A stretch of DNA of 64,000 nucleotides from CAZHWR01 sp964536085 (GTDB lineage: Bacteria > Bacillota > Clostridia > Oscillospirales > Ruminococcaceae), in NCBI GenBank assembly GCA_964536085.1, contig CAZHWR010000002.1, positions 1 to 64,000 of the forward strand, in the 5' to 3' direction. How positions within the stretch are numbered: position 1 is the stretch's first letter; every line of letters begins with the position of its first letter. The position numbers were made by a program, and so were the translations under genes. Positions 14,507 to 22,833 of this stretch are shown piece after piece. Below the pieces are notes generated by a model. The model ran no database searches and had not been told where the DNA came from. It worked only from the letters and a program-made list of their open reading frames with translations.

Positions 14507-15478
14507 ATGGAAGGAAAAAAGCTGCCTCAGATAAAAAGTAAGGTGGGCGGTCAGGCGATAATCGAGGGCGTTATGATGCGCGGACTTGACAAAGTGGCTA
14601 TGGCTGTAAGAAAAGAATCAGGCGAGATAGTCAAGGAATCGTGGGCGGTCGCTGATTTAAAGAACAAAAAGTGGTATAATAAGATTCCTCTTATACGCGG
14701 GATTTTCAGCCTTGTTGAATCTGTAACGCTCGGATATAAATGCTTGATGAAATCCGCTTCTTATATCGATATAGAAGACGATGATGAAGAACCTTCTGAA
14801 TTTGAAAAAAAGCTTATGGGACTTTTGGGCGATAAACTGATGGGCGTTATTTCCGCTATAGGAATGATACTCGGCGTTGGAATTGCGGTCGTGTTGTTCA
14901 TGTTTTTGCCGGCGCTTGCGGCAAAGGGCGTGAATGCGCTGTTTGTTTCGGCGGCGGGAATCGATATCGGGGCATTTAAGGCTGTTATCGAGGGTGTTAT
15001 TAAAATTGCCATTTTCATTATATACCTCGCGCTTGTGTCGCAGATGAAAGATATCAAACGGCTGTTTATGTACCACGGCGCGGAGCATAAGTCTATAGCC
15101 TGTTATGAAGCGGGGGAAGAGTTGACTCCGGAAAATGCTAAGAGATTTACACGCTTCCATCCGAGGTGCGGAACAAGCTTTCTGCTTATAGTGCTGATTA
15201 TAAGCATACTTATTTTTATGTGGGTAACGTGGGATTCTCTCGCGATACGTGTTGCGCTGAAGATAATTCTGCTTCCTGTCGTCATAGGAGCCGCATATGA
15301 GATTATTCGGCTTGCGGGCAAGTACGACAATATTGTCACCAGAATAATTTCGGCTCCGGGGCTTGCGCTGCAGCGCATTACCACCCGAGAGCCTGACGAA
15401 AGTATGCTGGAGGTCGCGATTGCGGCGCTCACAGACGCGCTTCCTGAAAACCGCGAGGACGACAGATGGGATATATGA
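14507..15478 (+). CDS. DUF1385 membrane protein (YqhQ-like)
   Basis: 323 residues from ATG 14507 (MEGKKLPQIKSK); a GTG at 14477 would add ten residues, but GGAAAGG sits between the two. The family hallmark GGQAIIEGVMMRG is near the N-terminus and YHGAEHKSIACYE is central. About four to five hydrophobic segments (about 115-140, 150-190, 220-265) place it in the membrane. The family is conserved in Firmicutes, often beside prmC and prfA, with no settled function. It overlaps prmC by 13 bases. Confidence 0.88.
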   Translation: MEGKKLPQIKSKVGGQAIIEGVMMRGLDKVAMAVRKESGEIVKESWAVADLKNKKWYNKIPLIRGIFSLVESVTLGYKCLMKSASYIDIEDDDEEPSEFEKKLMGLLGDKLMGVISAIGMILGVGIAVVLFMFLPALAAKGVNALFVSAAGIDIGAFKAVIEGVIKIAIFIIYLALVSQMKDIKRLFMYHGAEHKSIACYEAGEELTPENAKRFTRFHPRCGTSFLLIVLIISILIFMWVTWDSLAIRVALKIILLPVVIGAAYEIIRLAGKYDNIVTRIISAPGLALQRITTREPDESMLEVAIAALTDALPENREDDRWDI

Positions 15479-16296
15479 CCCTCGGAGAGCTGTATTCAAG
15501 TATAAAATCAGAGCTTAACGCAAACGAAGCGGCGGCTTTAATCGGGCATTTTATCGGTGCAAGCCGCGCCGATATCGCTGTGAATCCGTTAAAGCCGGTG
15601 GCTGAAAAGCAGCGCGCTGATATTCAAAACGCCGTCCGCCGCAGAAAGAAGGGCGAGCCGCTTCAGTACATAATCGGGTGCTGGGAGTTTTACGGAGGAG
15701 AATTTTTTGTCGGTGAAGGCGTTTTGATTCCCAGGCAGGACACCGAAACGCTGTGCGACCAAGCGCTGGATATTTTGCCGCACGGGGCAAAGGTGCTGGA
15801 TTTGTGCGCGGGCAGCGGCTGTATAGCCGTAACGCTGAAAGCCGAGCGGGAGGATTTGACTGTTTATGCCGTTGAAAAATATCCCGCAGCGTTTGGGTAT
15901 TTAAAAAAGAATATATCGCACAACAGAGTTGATGTTAAAGCGTTTGGGGCGGACGCGCTCTACCCGGAAAATCTGCCGGATGATTTTTATGATTTTGATA
16001 TGATTGTTTCAAATCCGCCGTATTTGACGGCTGACGATATGAAATCGCTTCAGACAGAGGTGGAGTTTGAACCTGAAACCGCACTGTACGGCGGAGATAA
16101 CGGACTTTATTTCTATGAACAGCTTACCCGGATTTGGAAAGGCAGGCTAAAATCGGGCGGAGTGCTGATGTATGAAATCGGAGCGGGGCAGGAAAACGCC
16201 GTAGAAAGTATATTAAAGCAAAACAGATTTGAAAACGGTTGCCATAAACGCGATATATGTGGTATAATCAGAGTGGTTTACGGAGTAAAAAAATAA
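15466..16296 (+). CDS. prmC: Peptide chain release factor N5-glutamine methyltransferase
   Basis: 276 residues. It transfers a methyl group from SAM to the Gln of the GGQ motif of release factors RF1/RF2. N-terminal helical domain (1-75), then a Rossmann methyltransferase fold with the SAM loop VLDLCAGSGCIAV and the catalytic NPPY at 183-186. Length is typical. It follows the DUF1385 gene with a 13-base overlap; the recA promoter lies in its 3' end. Confidence 0.95.
   Translation: MGYMTLGELYSSIKSELNANEAAALIGHFIGASRADIAVNPLKPVAEKQRADIQNAVRRRKKGEPLQYIIGCWEFYGGEFFVGEGVLIPRQDTETLCDQALDILPHGAKVLDLCAGSGCIAVTLKAEREDLTVYAVEKYPAAFGYLKKNISHNRVDVKAFGADALYPENLPDDFYDFDMIVSNPPYLTADDMKSLQTEVEFEPETALYGGDNGLYFYEQLTRIWKGRLKSGGVLMYEIGAGQENAVESILKQNRFENGCHKRDICGIIRVVYGVKK
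16239..16268 (+). promoter_or_regulatory. Likely recA promoter inside prmC
   Basis: TTGCCA (16239-16244), 18-base spacer, TATAAT (16263-16268), about 48 bases upstream of the recA start. I see no LexA/DinR-type CGAAC-N4-GTTCG box next to it. Confidence 0.5.
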
Positions 16297-16315
16297 TCGA
16301 AAGGATATAGATATT

Positions 16316-17479
16316 ATGGCTCAGAGTAAGAATACAAAACAGCCGGTAACGAGGGTTGCCGATTCAGAAAAGAAAAAGGCGCTTGAATTTGCAATAGCGC
16401 AGATCGAAAAACAGTTCGGCGCAGGTTCGATAATGAAGCTCGGACAGGCGAACAACATGAAGGTGGACGCTATCCCGACCGGCTCCTTGGGGCTTGACAT
16501 CGCGCTTGGAATCGGCGGAGTGCCTAAAGGAAGGATCGTTGAAGTATACGGTCCCGAATCCTCGGGTAAAACCACTGTTGCGCTTCAGATTGTGGCGCAG
16601 GCGCAAAAGCTGGGCGGAGAAGCCGCGTTTATCGACGTTGAGCATGCGCTCGACCCGATATACGCTTCTGCTTTGGGCGTTGATATCGATTCTCTTTTGG
16701 TGTCCCAGCCGGATACCGGCGAGCAGGCGCTTGAAATTGCAGAAGCGCTCGCGCGTTCAGGCGCTATCGACGTTTTGGTGCTCGACTCGGTCGCCGCTAT
16801 GGTAACCAAGGCGGAAATCGAGGGCGAGATGGGCGACACTCACGTCGGCTTGCAGGCAAGGCTGATGAGTCAGGCTTTAAGAAAGCTCACGAGTGTGGTT
16901 TCAAAGTCAGGCTGCGTTGCGATATTCATAAATCAGGTACGTGAAAAAATCGGCGTGATTTACGGGAACCCCGAGGTAACTCCGGGAGGACGCGCGCTGA
17001 AATTTTATTCGTCCGTCCGAATCGAAGTACGCCGCGGCGAAGCGATAAAAAACGGAACTGATGTTTTGGGCAACAGGACAAAGTGTAAGGTCGTTAAAAA
17101 TAAGGTTGCTCCGCCGTTTAAGGAGTGCGAATTTGACATTATGTACGGCGAGGGCATTTCCCAGGTCGGCGAAATTCTCGACTATGCCGTATCTCTTGAT
17201 ATAGTCAACAAAAGCGGCGCGTGGTTCAGCTATAAAGGCGAGCGGCTTGGTCAGGGACGCGACCGTGTTAAGGATATTTTGAAAGAAAATACCGAGCTTT
17301 GCGAGGAAATTAAAAAGCAGGTGCTTGAAAACGCAGACAAGCTTATTATGGCGTCCAAAAAGGCAAAAAAGGCGGCGGGAATAGCGGCAGAAGCTTCGGC
17401 TGCGGTATCCGCGCATGCGGACTTGGCGGCAAAGGAAGCGTCGGTAGACGTAGAGCCGGATGAAAAAGACTTTAAGTAA
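16316..17479 (+). CDS. recA: Recombinase RecA
   Basis: 387 residues. ATP-dependent strand exchange and LexA co-protease. Walker A GPESSGKT at 79-86, Walker B VLVLDSVAA, the loop-2 region with FINQVREKIGV, and the canonical order of RecA motifs throughout. The C-terminus (from about 350) is Ala/Lys-rich and then acidic (EPDEKDFK), as in many RecA proteins. AAAGGATA precedes the ATG. It is followed 2 bases later by recX, the usual partner. Confidence 0.98.
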   Translation: MAQSKNTKQPVTRVADSEKKKALEFAIAQIEKQFGAGSIMKLGQANNMKVDAIPTGSLGLDIALGIGGVPKGRIVEVYGPESSGKTTVALQIVAQAQKLGGEAAFIDVEHALDPIYASALGVDIDSLLVSQPDTGEQALEIAEALARSGAIDVLVLDSVAAMVTKAEIEGEMGDTHVGLQARLMSQALRKLTSVVSKSGCVAIFINQVREKIGVIYGNPEVTPGGRALKFYSSVRIEVRRGEAIKNGTDVLGNRTKCKVVKNKVAPPFKECEFDIMYGEGISQVGEILDYAVSLDIVNKSGAWFSYKGERLGQGRDRVKDILKENTELCEEIKKQVLENADKLIMASKKAKKAAGIAAEASAAVSAHADLAAKEASVDVEPDEKDFK

Positions 17480-17481
17480 AG

Positions 17482-18096
17482 ATGACCGTTACTAAAATAG
17501 AAAAAAATAAAGGAACGCGGTACACTGTGTTTGTGGACGGGGAGTATTTTTATATCCTCGATTCGGAAATTATAGCGCAGTATTCGCTGAGGGTCGGAAG
17601 CGTTTGCACGCCTGAGCTTTTGGAGGAAATACTGCTTTGCGCCCAGCGCCGAAAGGCAAAAGAACGCGCGCTTTATCTGCTCGAATACCGCGACCATTCG
17701 TATGCAGAGCTTGTAAAAAAGCTGGAAAAATCGGTGGATCATGAAATTGCTGTTGAAACTGCCGATAAAATGGTAAGCTACGGATTTATAAACGACGAAC
17801 ACTATTGCAGGCGCTTAGCGCACGATTATATGACTGTCAAGCGATGGGGAGCATACAGGGTGCGGTCAGAACTTTTCAAAAAGGGATTTTCGCGTGAGCT
17901 TATCGACTCATCGTTGGACGAATGCTTTGAAACGATCGACATTTATAAAATTATCCGTGAGCTTATCGAAAAAAAGTATTTGAAATACCTCACCGATGCA
18001 AAAGGAATTAAAAAAACGACCGATGCGCTTGTAAGGCTCGGTCACAGCTATTCGGATGTTAAAGAGGTTATTTCGGAATACACCGATGAAATTTAA
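17482..18096 (+). CDS. recX: Regulatory protein RecX
   Basis: 204 residues, all-helical with tandem three-helix RecX repeats (for example EYRDHSYAELVKKLEK and INDEHYCRRLAHDYM...WGAYRVRSELFKKG). RecX binds RecA filaments and modulates recombination. The position two bases behind recA supports the call. Starts at ATG 17482 just after the recA stop; the ribosome binding site would lie within recA. Confidence 0.93.
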   Translation: MTVTKIEKNKGTRYTVFVDGEYFYILDSEIIAQYSLRVGSVCTPELLEEILLCAQRRKAKERALYLLEYRDHSYAELVKKLEKSVDHEIAVETADKMVSYGFINDEHYCRRLAHDYMTVKRWGAYRVRSELFKKGFSRELIDSSLDECFETIDIYKIIRELIEKKYLKYLTDAKGIKKTTDALVRLGHSYSDVKEVISEYTDEI

Positions 18097-18151
18097 CCGA
18101 TTATACACGGTGTGGAGAACATAGGAAGGAGTCCCGTTTTCGGCGGGGTTT

Positions 18152-19486
18152 GTGAAATTTATGGCGGCAAAGGTTGGAATGGTTTCGCTCGGATGCCCTA
18201 AAAATCAGGTTGACGCGGAAATGCTGCTCGGAAAAATTAAAGAGCACGGTTATGAACTGACTGCGGACGCGGCTTTGGCGGATGTTGTTATCATAAATAC
18301 CTGCGGCTTTATCGAAAGCGCAAAGCAGGAATCTATAGACAATATTCTTGAGTTTTGCGAGCTTAAAAAGGAAGGACGCATAAAGGCGATAATTGTAACC
18401 GGATGTCTGGCTGAGCGCTACCGCGACGATATTATGAAAGAGATACCCGAAGCCGACGCTGTTGTCGGAATAGGTGCAAATTCCAATATCGGCGAGGTTA
18501 TTGACAAGGCGTTAGGCGGGGATAAGTTCGGTATTTACAAGGATAAGGAACGGCTTCCCATGTGCGGGGAAAGAGTGCTTTCAACACTGCCGTTTTACGC
18601 GTATATTAAAATCGCCGAGGGGTGCTCGAACAACTGCACCTACTGCGCCATACCGTCTATCCGCGGTAAGTTCCGTTCGCGCGATATGGAGGATGTTTTA
18701 AGCGAGGCAAGATTGCTTGCTCAAAAAGGAGTCAAAGAGCTTGTCGTTGTGGCGCAGGACACAACTCGTTACGGCGAGGATTTGTACGGAGAGCCGTCGC
18801 TCGCAAAGCTGCTCGACGCGCTGTGCGGTATCGAGGGGCTTGAATGGATAAGAGTGCTTTACTGTTATCCCGAAAGGATAACCGACGATATGATAGACGT
18901 GATTGCAAGGCAGGATAAAATCTGCAAATACATAGATATTCCGATTCAACACTGCAACGACAGGATTTTAAAACTGATGAACAGAAAAAGCGATAAAAAA
19001 TCGCTTGAAGCCTTGGTTAAAAAGCTGAGGGAGCGTGTTCCCGGCATTGTGATTCGAACGACTCTTATAGCCGGATTTCCGAGCGAAAGCGAGGAGGAGT
19101 TCGAGGAACTTTGCGAGTTCGTCAATGAAATGAAATTCGACCGTTTGGGTTGTTTTGCATATTCAGCCGAGGAGTCCACTCCCGCCGCTAAAATGGACGG
19201 TCAGCTTGACGACGACGTCAAATCGCACCGCGCCGAAACCGTGATGGAGCATCAGATGTTCATCGCTCGGCAGCGCAGTGAATCGCTCGTCGGCAAAACG
19301 CTGAAAACTGTCATTGAAGGATACGACAAATACGCAAAAATTTATTTCGGCAGAAGCTATGCGGACGCCCCTGATATAGACGGCAAGGTTTTCTTCTCGT
19401 CCGGCAGTCCGCTTAAAATCGGGAATTTTGTAAATGTTTTGGCGCAGGAAGTGCTTGATTACGACATTGTGGGAAAGGTAATATGA
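18152..19486 (+). CDS. rimO: Ribosomal protein S12 (Asp) methylthiotransferase RimO
   Basis: 444 residues from GTG 18152; ATG 18161 is an equally possible start. It adds a methylthio group to an aspartate of ribosomal protein S12. N-terminal UPF0004 domain with MVSLGCPKNQVDAE and two more cluster cysteines (NTCGF, TGCLAERY); radical-SAM cluster CSNNCTYC (Cys158, 162, 165); TRAM domain at the C-terminus. VSLGCPKNQVD distinguishes it from MiaB, which is present separately at 22834. Confidence 0.96.
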   Translation: MKFMAAKVGMVSLGCPKNQVDAEMLLGKIKEHGYELTADAALADVVIINTCGFIESAKQESIDNILEFCELKKEGRIKAIIVTGCLAERYRDDIMKEIPEADAVVGIGANSNIGEVIDKALGGDKFGIYKDKERLPMCGERVLSTLPFYAYIKIAEGCSNNCTYCAIPSIRGKFRSRDMEDVLSEARLLAQKGVKELVVVAQDTTRYGEDLYGEPSLAKLLDALCGIEGLEWIRVLYCYPERITDDMIDVIARQDKICKYIDIPIQHCNDRILKLMNRKSDKKSLEALVKKLRERVPGIVIRTTLIAGFPSESEEEFEELCEFVNEMKFDRLGCFAYSAEESTPAAKMDGQLDDDVKSHRAETVMEHQMFIARQRSESLVGKTLKTVIEGYDKYAKIYFGRSYADAPDIDGKVFFSSGSPLKIGNFVNVLAQEVLDYDIVGKVI

Positions 19487-19602
19487 ATTAAAGCGGGATG
19501 TTATATTTGAAATGATTGTTCTGATTTTACTTTCCACATAGTGATATCTGTGTTCGAAGGCATATCTGCCGCATAATGTGTGTTTGGTAAGTCGCTTATT
19601 AC

Positions 19603-19645
19603 CGGCGGCATATGCCGCCGCATTGCGCTTTAAGCGCAATGCGGC
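19603..19645. repeat. Two overlapping perfect palindromes
   Basis: An 18-bp perfect palindrome (CGGCGGCATATGCCGCCG, 19603-19620) overlaps the 5' arm of a second inverted repeat with 14-bp perfect arms around one base (19617-19645, core CATTGCGCTT). The two hairpins share GCCG and cannot form at full length together. The position between rimO and pgsA suggests a terminator for rimO without a T-tract, a REP-like element or an RNA switch. Confidence 0.6.
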
Positions 19646-19687
19646 AGTAAAATATTGTATGTTTAATTTTGAAAGGCTGCATATATT

Positions 19688-20251
19688 ATGAATACACCGA
19701 ATAAGTTTACTTTACTCAGAGCCTTTTTGGTGCCTTTTTTTATATTGTTTTTGTTTTGGAATGCTTTGCCGCTTAATTTTTTGTGGGCTCTTGTGATTTT
19801 TATCGCCGCAAGCATTACCGACGCGCTCGACGGATATTTAGCCCGCAAGCATGATCTTGTTACAACATTCGGCAAATTTTTAGACCCTATTGCGGATAAA
19901 ATATTGGTGGTTTCCGCGCTTATCTCGTTTGTCGAGCTTGATTTCTGCTCTGCTGTAGCGGTTATAATAATAATAGCGCGGGAGTTTATTGTAACTTCGG
20001 TACGGCTCGCCGCGGCGGACAGCGGTAAAGTAATAGCGGCCGCTTTTTCAGGAAAGCTGAAAACCGCGTTTACAATGATTGCGATTTGCGCGGTTTTGAT
20101 AATGCAGATCCTTGTTTCTGCGTCGTTGTTGGACTCTGTCTTTGCGAAAACCGCAGGTGAGGTTTTGATATGGATCGCCGCGGCATTAACGGTTTTTTCG
20201 GGGATTGAATATATTGTTAAAAACAGGGAATGTATCAATACGACTAAATAA
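19688..20251 (+). CDS. pgsA: CDP-diacylglycerol--glycerol-3-phosphate 3-phosphatidyltransferase
   Basis: 187 residues, integral membrane. It makes phosphatidylglycerol phosphate, the first step to phosphatidylglycerol. The CDP-alcohol phosphatidyltransferase signature is complete: Asp45, Asp48-Gly49, Ala52-Arg53, Gly62, Asp66, Asp70 in DALDGYLARKHDL...GKFLDPIADK. Four to five membrane helices. GAAAGG upstream of the ATG. Confidence 0.95.
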   Translation: MNTPNKFTLLRAFLVPFFILFLFWNALPLNFLWALVIFIAASITDALDGYLARKHDLVTTFGKFLDPIADKILVVSALISFVELDFCSAVAVIIIIAREFIVTSVRLAAADSGKVIAAAFSGKLKTAFTMIAICAVLIMQILVSASLLDSVFAKTAGEVLIWIAAALTVFSGIEYIVKNRECINTTK

Positions 20252-20303
20252 CAGGGGTTGCATTTTTGTTTTTGTTGTGTTAATTTAATATTGCACACAT
20301 TTG

Positions 20304-20515
20304 GTGTTACTTGAAGAGTAGCCATGTAAAAAATCTCAAAGAGAGCGTCCGGCGTTTGGGCTGAAATCGGTCGTGTGATATTATGGGCGAAAGTGCGCTT
20401 GTAACGGTGTGCGGTATGACAATTTAATTCGAGTGATAAATCGAAGTGGAACCGCGGAACTTTTTCGCCTTCGTTAACAAGCCATACGGCGTTGTTTTTG
20501 AAGGCGATTTTATTT
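20304..20515 (+). promoter_or_regulatory. T-box leader, cysteine specifier
   Basis: All T-box landmarks are visible. Stem I base: GTTAC (20306-20310) pairs GTAAC (20401-20405). GAGTA (20316-20320) gives the loop-E side. AGAGAGCG and GGCTGAAATCGG sit in the distal stem I. The specifier bulge holds TGC (20394-20396), the Cys codon. The antiterminator core TGGAACCGCGG begins at 20447; its TGGA would pair with a UCCA tRNA end, matching the U discriminator of tRNA-Cys. A terminator follows (CGCCTTC 20466-20472 with GAAGGCG 20500-20506, then T-rich). Uncharged tRNA-Cys should allow readthrough into cysE-cysS. The whole pgsA-cysE gap (20252-20578) is this element and its flanks. Confidence 0.92.
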
Positions 20516-20578
20516 TATAAGCCAAAACAATCTTAGGTGCAGTGCATTCTTTGTCGGAAGAAGGAAATGGTTACAGCT

Positions 20579-21241
20579 ATGTTTGACAATTTAAAATATG
20601 ATATTAACGCTTTTAAGCTGCGGGATCCTGCGGCGAGAAGCTCTGTGGAAATATTACTGCTTTATCCCGGTCTTCACGCGGTCATGGCGTATCGCGTAGC
20701 ACGCTGGTTTTATAAGCATAAGCGGTTTTTCATCGCTAGGAAAATATCCCAGTCGTCGCGGTTTTGGACGGGAATAGAAATCCATCCCGGCGCAAAAATA
20801 GGCAGAGGACTGGTAATTGACCACGGGAGCGGCGTCGTCATCGGCGAGACAACCGAGATCGGCGACGACTGCACGCTTTATCAGGGCGTTACGCTCGGAG
20901 GAACCGGCAAGGAGCACGGCAAACGTCATCCTACGCTGGGCAACAACGTGCTGGTCGGGAGCGGAGCTAAAATACTCGGACCGTTCCATGTCGGGGACAA
21001 CAGCCGCATAGCGGCAGGGGCCGTAGTGCTCGACGAAGTTCCTGAAAACTGCACTGCGGTGGGAGTTCCCGCGCGTGTGGTTAAGAGAAACGGCGTGCGG
21101 GTGCATCCGTGCGACGAAATGGATCAGGTGCATGTGCCCGATCCGATTTCAAGCGAATTGTGCAAAATGCAGTATGAAATAGACCGATTGAAAAAACAGC
21201 TTGCTGAATTGAAAGGAGAAGCGTCAGATGAAGATTTATAA
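20579..21241 (+). CDS. cysE: Serine O-acetyltransferase
   Basis: 220 residues from ATG 20579 (MFDNLKYDINAFK); upstream in-frame ATGs at 20537 and 20567 lack a suitably spaced ribosome binding site. It makes O-acetylserine from serine and acetyl-CoA, the committed step of cysteine synthesis. N-terminal helical part, then left-handed beta-helix hexapeptide repeats (GIEIHPGAKIGRGLVIDHG, catalytic His in DHGSG) and the TLGGTGKEHGKRHP loop. First gene after the Cys T-box; overlaps cysS by 14 bases. Confidence 0.95.
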   Translation: MFDNLKYDINAFKLRDPAARSSVEILLLYPGLHAVMAYRVARWFYKHKRFFIARKISQSSRFWTGIEIHPGAKIGRGLVIDHGSGVVIGETTEIGDDCTLYQGVTLGGTGKEHGKRHPTLGNNVLVGSGAKILGPFHVGDNSRIAAGAVVLDEVPENCTAVGVPARVVKRNGVRVHPCDEMDQVHVPDPISSELCKMQYEIDRLKKQLAELKGEASDEDL

Positions 21242-22625
21242 CACGCTGACAAGAAAAAAAGAGGAGCTCAAAACGATTGCTTCGGGCGAAGTGAGAATGT
21301 ATGCCTGCGGGCCGACGGTCTATAATTATATTCACATAGGGAACGCGCGTCCGATTTGTGTGTTTGACACACTTCGTAAGTATCTTGAATACGCGGGTTA
21401 TAAGGTCACCTTTGTGCAAAACTTCACGGATGTTGACGATAAAATCATAAAGAAGGCAAATGAGGAAGGCGTTTCGGCGCATGAAATTTCCGAACGTTTC
21501 ATAGCCGAATATAAAAAAGACGCGGAAGGACTTAACATAAAGCCTGCCACGGTGCATCCGAAGGTCACCGAAAATATGGATATAATCATCGATTTTATAA
21601 AAACGCTTGTGGACAAGGGCTTTGCTTACGAGATGGACGGAGACGTTTATTTCAGGACGAACAAATTCACGGAATACGGCAAGCTTTCTCACATGCCGCT
21701 TGAGGATTTGGAGGCAGGTGCTAGAATAGACGTTTCGGAGCAAAAGGAAAACGCGATGGACTTTGCTCTGTGGAAAGCCGCTAAGCCCGGAGAGCCGTAC
21801 TGGGATTCTTACTGGGGTAAGGGTCGTCCGGGCTGGCATATCGAGTGTTCGGCTATGGCAAAAAATTATCTCGGAGACACTATTGATCTTCACTGCGGCG
21901 GTCAGGACCTTATATTCCCGCACCATGAAAACGAAATAGCTCAAAGCGAGTGCGCGAACGGCTGCTGCTTTTCGCATTATTGGATGCACAACGGATATAT
22001 AAATGTCGACAACAAAAAGATGAGCAAATCCGCGGGAAACTTTTTTACTGTACGTGAAATTGCGGAAAAATTCGGATATGAACCGATACGATATATGATG
22101 CTTCAGGCGCACTACAGAACGCCGATCAACTACAGCACCGAGATAATAGAGCAGTGCCGTTCAGCGCTTTACAGGCTTTATAACTGCCGTGATTCGGCGC
22201 TTCGTGCGCTGGAGGGCTTAACGGGAAATGAAATATCAGACGACGTTAATGAAATCGCTCAAAAAAGAAAACAGCAGTTTATAAACGCCATGGAGGACGA
22301 TTTTAACACGGCGGACGCAATTTCCGCCGTGTTTGAGCTTGTCCGCGATATAAACGCCATGATAAGCAAAAACGCCGAAACCAAGTCGGAACTGAAACTG
22401 CTTTATACGCTGTTTTGCGAATTGACCGACGTTTTGGGCTTGGTTTATGCGCAGAATGATGATGAAAAAATTCCCGACGAGGTATTAAAGCTCGTTGACG
22501 AGCGCGCGCAGGCGAGAAAAGCCAAGGATTTTGCGCTTGCCGACAAACTTCGCGATCAGATATCAAAAATGGGATATACTGTTGAAGAAACACGTCAGGG
22601 AACAAAAATAACAAGGGCAAAGTGA
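21228..22625 (+). CDS. cysS: Cysteinyl-tRNA synthetase
   Basis: 465 residues. Class I synthetase charging tRNA-Cys. HIGH motif as HIGN (36-39), KMSKS at 264-268, zinc-site Cys28 in YACGPTV plus CSAMA and HHENEIAQSE. Ribosome binding site AAAGGAG lies inside the cysE end. Controlled with cysE by the upstream T-box, so cysteine supply and charging are adjusted together. Confidence 0.97.
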   Translation: MKIYNTLTRKKEELKTIASGEVRMYACGPTVYNYIHIGNARPICVFDTLRKYLEYAGYKVTFVQNFTDVDDKIIKKANEEGVSAHEISERFIAEYKKDAEGLNIKPATVHPKVTENMDIIIDFIKTLVDKGFAYEMDGDVYFRTNKFTEYGKLSHMPLEDLEAGARIDVSEQKENAMDFALWKAAKPGEPYWDSYWGKGRPGWHIECSAMAKNYLGDTIDLHCGGQDLIFPHHENEIAQSECANGCCFSHYWMHNGYINVDNKKMSKSAGNFFTVREIAEKFGYEPIRYMMLQAHYRTPINYSTEIIEQCRSALYRLYNCRDSALRALEGLTGNEISDDVNEIAQKRKQQFINAMEDDFNTADAISAVFELVRDINAMISKNAETKSELKLLYTLFCELTDVLGLVYAQNDDEKIPDEVLKLVDERAQARKAKDFALADKLRDQISKMGYTVEETRQGTKITRAK

Positions 22626-22672
22626 TTTTTAAATAAAATTGTAAATATTCGGTCTTAATCCCGGTCGCAGTA

Positions 22673-22701
22673 TTGAAAAATATGTGGAAAAATGTTATAA
22701 T
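22673..22701 (+). promoter_or_regulatory. Promoter upstream of miaB
   Basis: TTGAAA (22673-22678), 17-base spacer, TATAAT (22696-22701), about 130 bases before the miaB start. Confidence 0.65.
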
Positions 22702-22833
22702 CATTATGTATTTGACCGTTGTTTCGGACGGATTTTGAGAAAACGCGGGTTTGCGTATTAAGTGCAAAGATATGGCGATTGCGCTGGGTTTTACCCGCGT
22801 CGAGCTATTCGCAGTTTCTTGGAGGTAACCTGA

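Noticed and set aside
14657..15499. 280-residue open frame antisense to the DUF1385 gene
   Set aside because: Shadow of a conserved gene; no start signal and no family features.
16239..16315. SOS (LexA/DinR) box at recA
   Set aside because: No CGAAC-N4-GTTCG-like sequence could be found between the promoter and the start.
21081..22112. 343-residue open frame antisense to cysE-cysS
   Set aside because: Fully opposite to two certain genes, with composition expected of a shadow frame and no recognisable motif.
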